Assembly: GCF_963576545.1 (NCBI RefSeq)
Contig: NC_083654.1
Coordinates: 19,084,199 to 19,148,198, forward strand
Direction of reading: 5' to 3'
DNA: 64,000 bases
Source: Limanda limanda
Taxonomy: Eukaryota; Chordata; Actinopteri; Pleuronectiformes; Pleuronectidae
In this document: piece after piece, positions 51,101-64,000 of the stretch
Layout: every line of letters starts with the position of its first letter
Position numbering within the stretch: the stretch's first letter is position 1
Translations under genes and position numbers: made by a program
Notes under the pieces: model-generated
What the model was told of the DNA's origin: nothing
Databases searched by the model: none
Seen by the model: only the letters and a program-made list of their open reading frames with translations

Positions 51101-52300
51101 TCAACTTTACTGTGATTCTGGAGGCTGTAGTTCATGTTGCTGCTGATTTCAATGCTTTTTAATGAGACGTGTTTCTAATATTTTTGTTTTCTAATATAAA
51201 CGAATCATTAAAACCTTCATGAATGAAAGACTTACAAAAAAAGAGTTTGACGTAACTCGCTGTCCATCACACAGTATCCATGGCCCAATGTATACCGTCC
51301 CTATGTCTCTAAATGGGACCATCATTTACTAAATGAACATCATGCTGTATTAACTAAGACTTGAAACTAGAGATTTTGATTACAAACTTTTTACGTTATA
51401 AATTGAGTTCATCACGGCTACTGTGCCGACTCCGGCTCCAAATGATGTCACCGGCTCAAGATGGCAGCGTTGTTTATCTGGAATGATTTGATCATTTATG
51501 AGTGGTGGGAGGAAGTGGTATCACTGGGAGAAGTTGACTTAGTCTGTGAAGTATTTTAAGTGGTCGGCAAGACCAGGAAAGGCTTATTTAATTACTGTCG
51601 TTTTACCGTAAGAGGTGGCATTGATTTCTCCCTCTCACAGTTTTTGTTTACACAGGATTTCAACACGTAGGCTGGTTTCTCACAATTATTTTTCAGATAA
51701 TTCCCCTGTTTTGATATCTCCTGTAAGATTTAACCCCTCAGTGGTTTCTGTCAACCATTAGTCTCATGTACAGGAGGAGCTCATGGCTAAATCTGGGAAA
51801 ATAAAATGAGGATTGTATAAAAGAGGGAATTTTACTTAAAATTGTGAAAGTTTACCTATATCACCTTCATCCAAACTCATATCAAGCTACAGTATATGTG
51901 ACAGCAGCAATATCCCAGAATAGCCTGTATGAGTATGTGCTTCTAGAATAAGAATATTCTGCTGTCCACTCTACATAAGAGGTAATAATCAGTAACACAA
52001 GCTTTTGAGCATCAAATCTCCCATTGAGTAAAGTGGCCAAACTAGCTGGGCTGGGTGCAAAGTGGGAGGCGACCGGGCAGCATCAGGATGGGCTGAGCTT
52101 CACCTTGTGTCAAAAGAGAGGAGCGCAGAGAGGAGAGCCAGGTAAAGATGTGAGAACAGAGTGAGAGGGTGAAAGAGACCTGAGAGAGCGAAGGAGGAGA
52201 CGCAGGAGATGAATGAGCGAGAGACTTGCCCTCAACCCACTCGAGTCAACATCTTTAATGAGACTTGCCCAAGAGTTTGTGAAACGTTTCTCTGACAATC

Positions 52301-63888
<11,588 letters not shown>

Positions 63889-64000
63889 CAGCATCCTCAC
63901 CCCCCTCCTCTTCCTCTTCTCCTGCCACAAACACAACCCAACCTCAGACTTTGCACCTTCTTCTCTCAAACAATTGACTAGGGAATGTTTTTCTTTTCTG

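Overview
The window is nuclear DNA of a ray-finned (teleost) fish. Genes are split into many small exons with GT/AG borders, introns are AT-rich and full of DNA-transposon fragments, LINE tails and microsatellites, and an apoE / apoA-IV-type apolipoprotein cluster occurs in the form known from teleosts. Every gene call comes from translating spliced exons by eye and comparing them with remembered family members; no database was searched. For seven of the nine genes the full exon chain closes in frame from ATG to stop; srsf4 is partial (its start is off the window) and the 40-codon candidate is weak.

Layout, left to right: the 3' part of srsf4 (+, splicing factor; its first exons lie before base 1); msto1 (-, 14 exons, mitochondrial morphology); an apoE-like gene (-), an apoA-IV-like gene (-) and a shortened apoA-IV-type paralogue (+); tomm40 (-, mitochondrial import pore); ddx6 (-, P-body RNA helicase) with a probable 4 kb 3' UTR; lipe (-, hormone-sensitive lipase); about 5.8 kb of repeat-rich intergenic DNA; and slc9a3 (+, Na+/H+ exchanger 3), which fills the last 11.6 kb.

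There is no operon logic here, but two themes stand out. The apoE-tomm40 neighbourhood, with lipe further along, recalls human 19q13 and groups lipid-transport and lipolysis genes. The apolipoprotein genes share one exon template (about 40 nt signal exon, about 150 nt second coding exon, then repeat exons), as expected from tandem duplication.

The most interesting items are: two different first coding exons of slc9a3, both encoding a signal peptide plus the first membrane segment and both ending in the same phase, one of them with a His/Gly/Asp-rich expandable tract; a shortened apolipoprotein gene with two internal in-frame deletions and a replaced tail; a hormone-sensitive lipase that lacks the second PKA-type motif; hAT elements with intact 8-bp target duplications that retain only a BED zinc finger; a pair of elements in one gene with exact 6-bp target duplications; and several perfect hairpins and minisatellites next to promoters.
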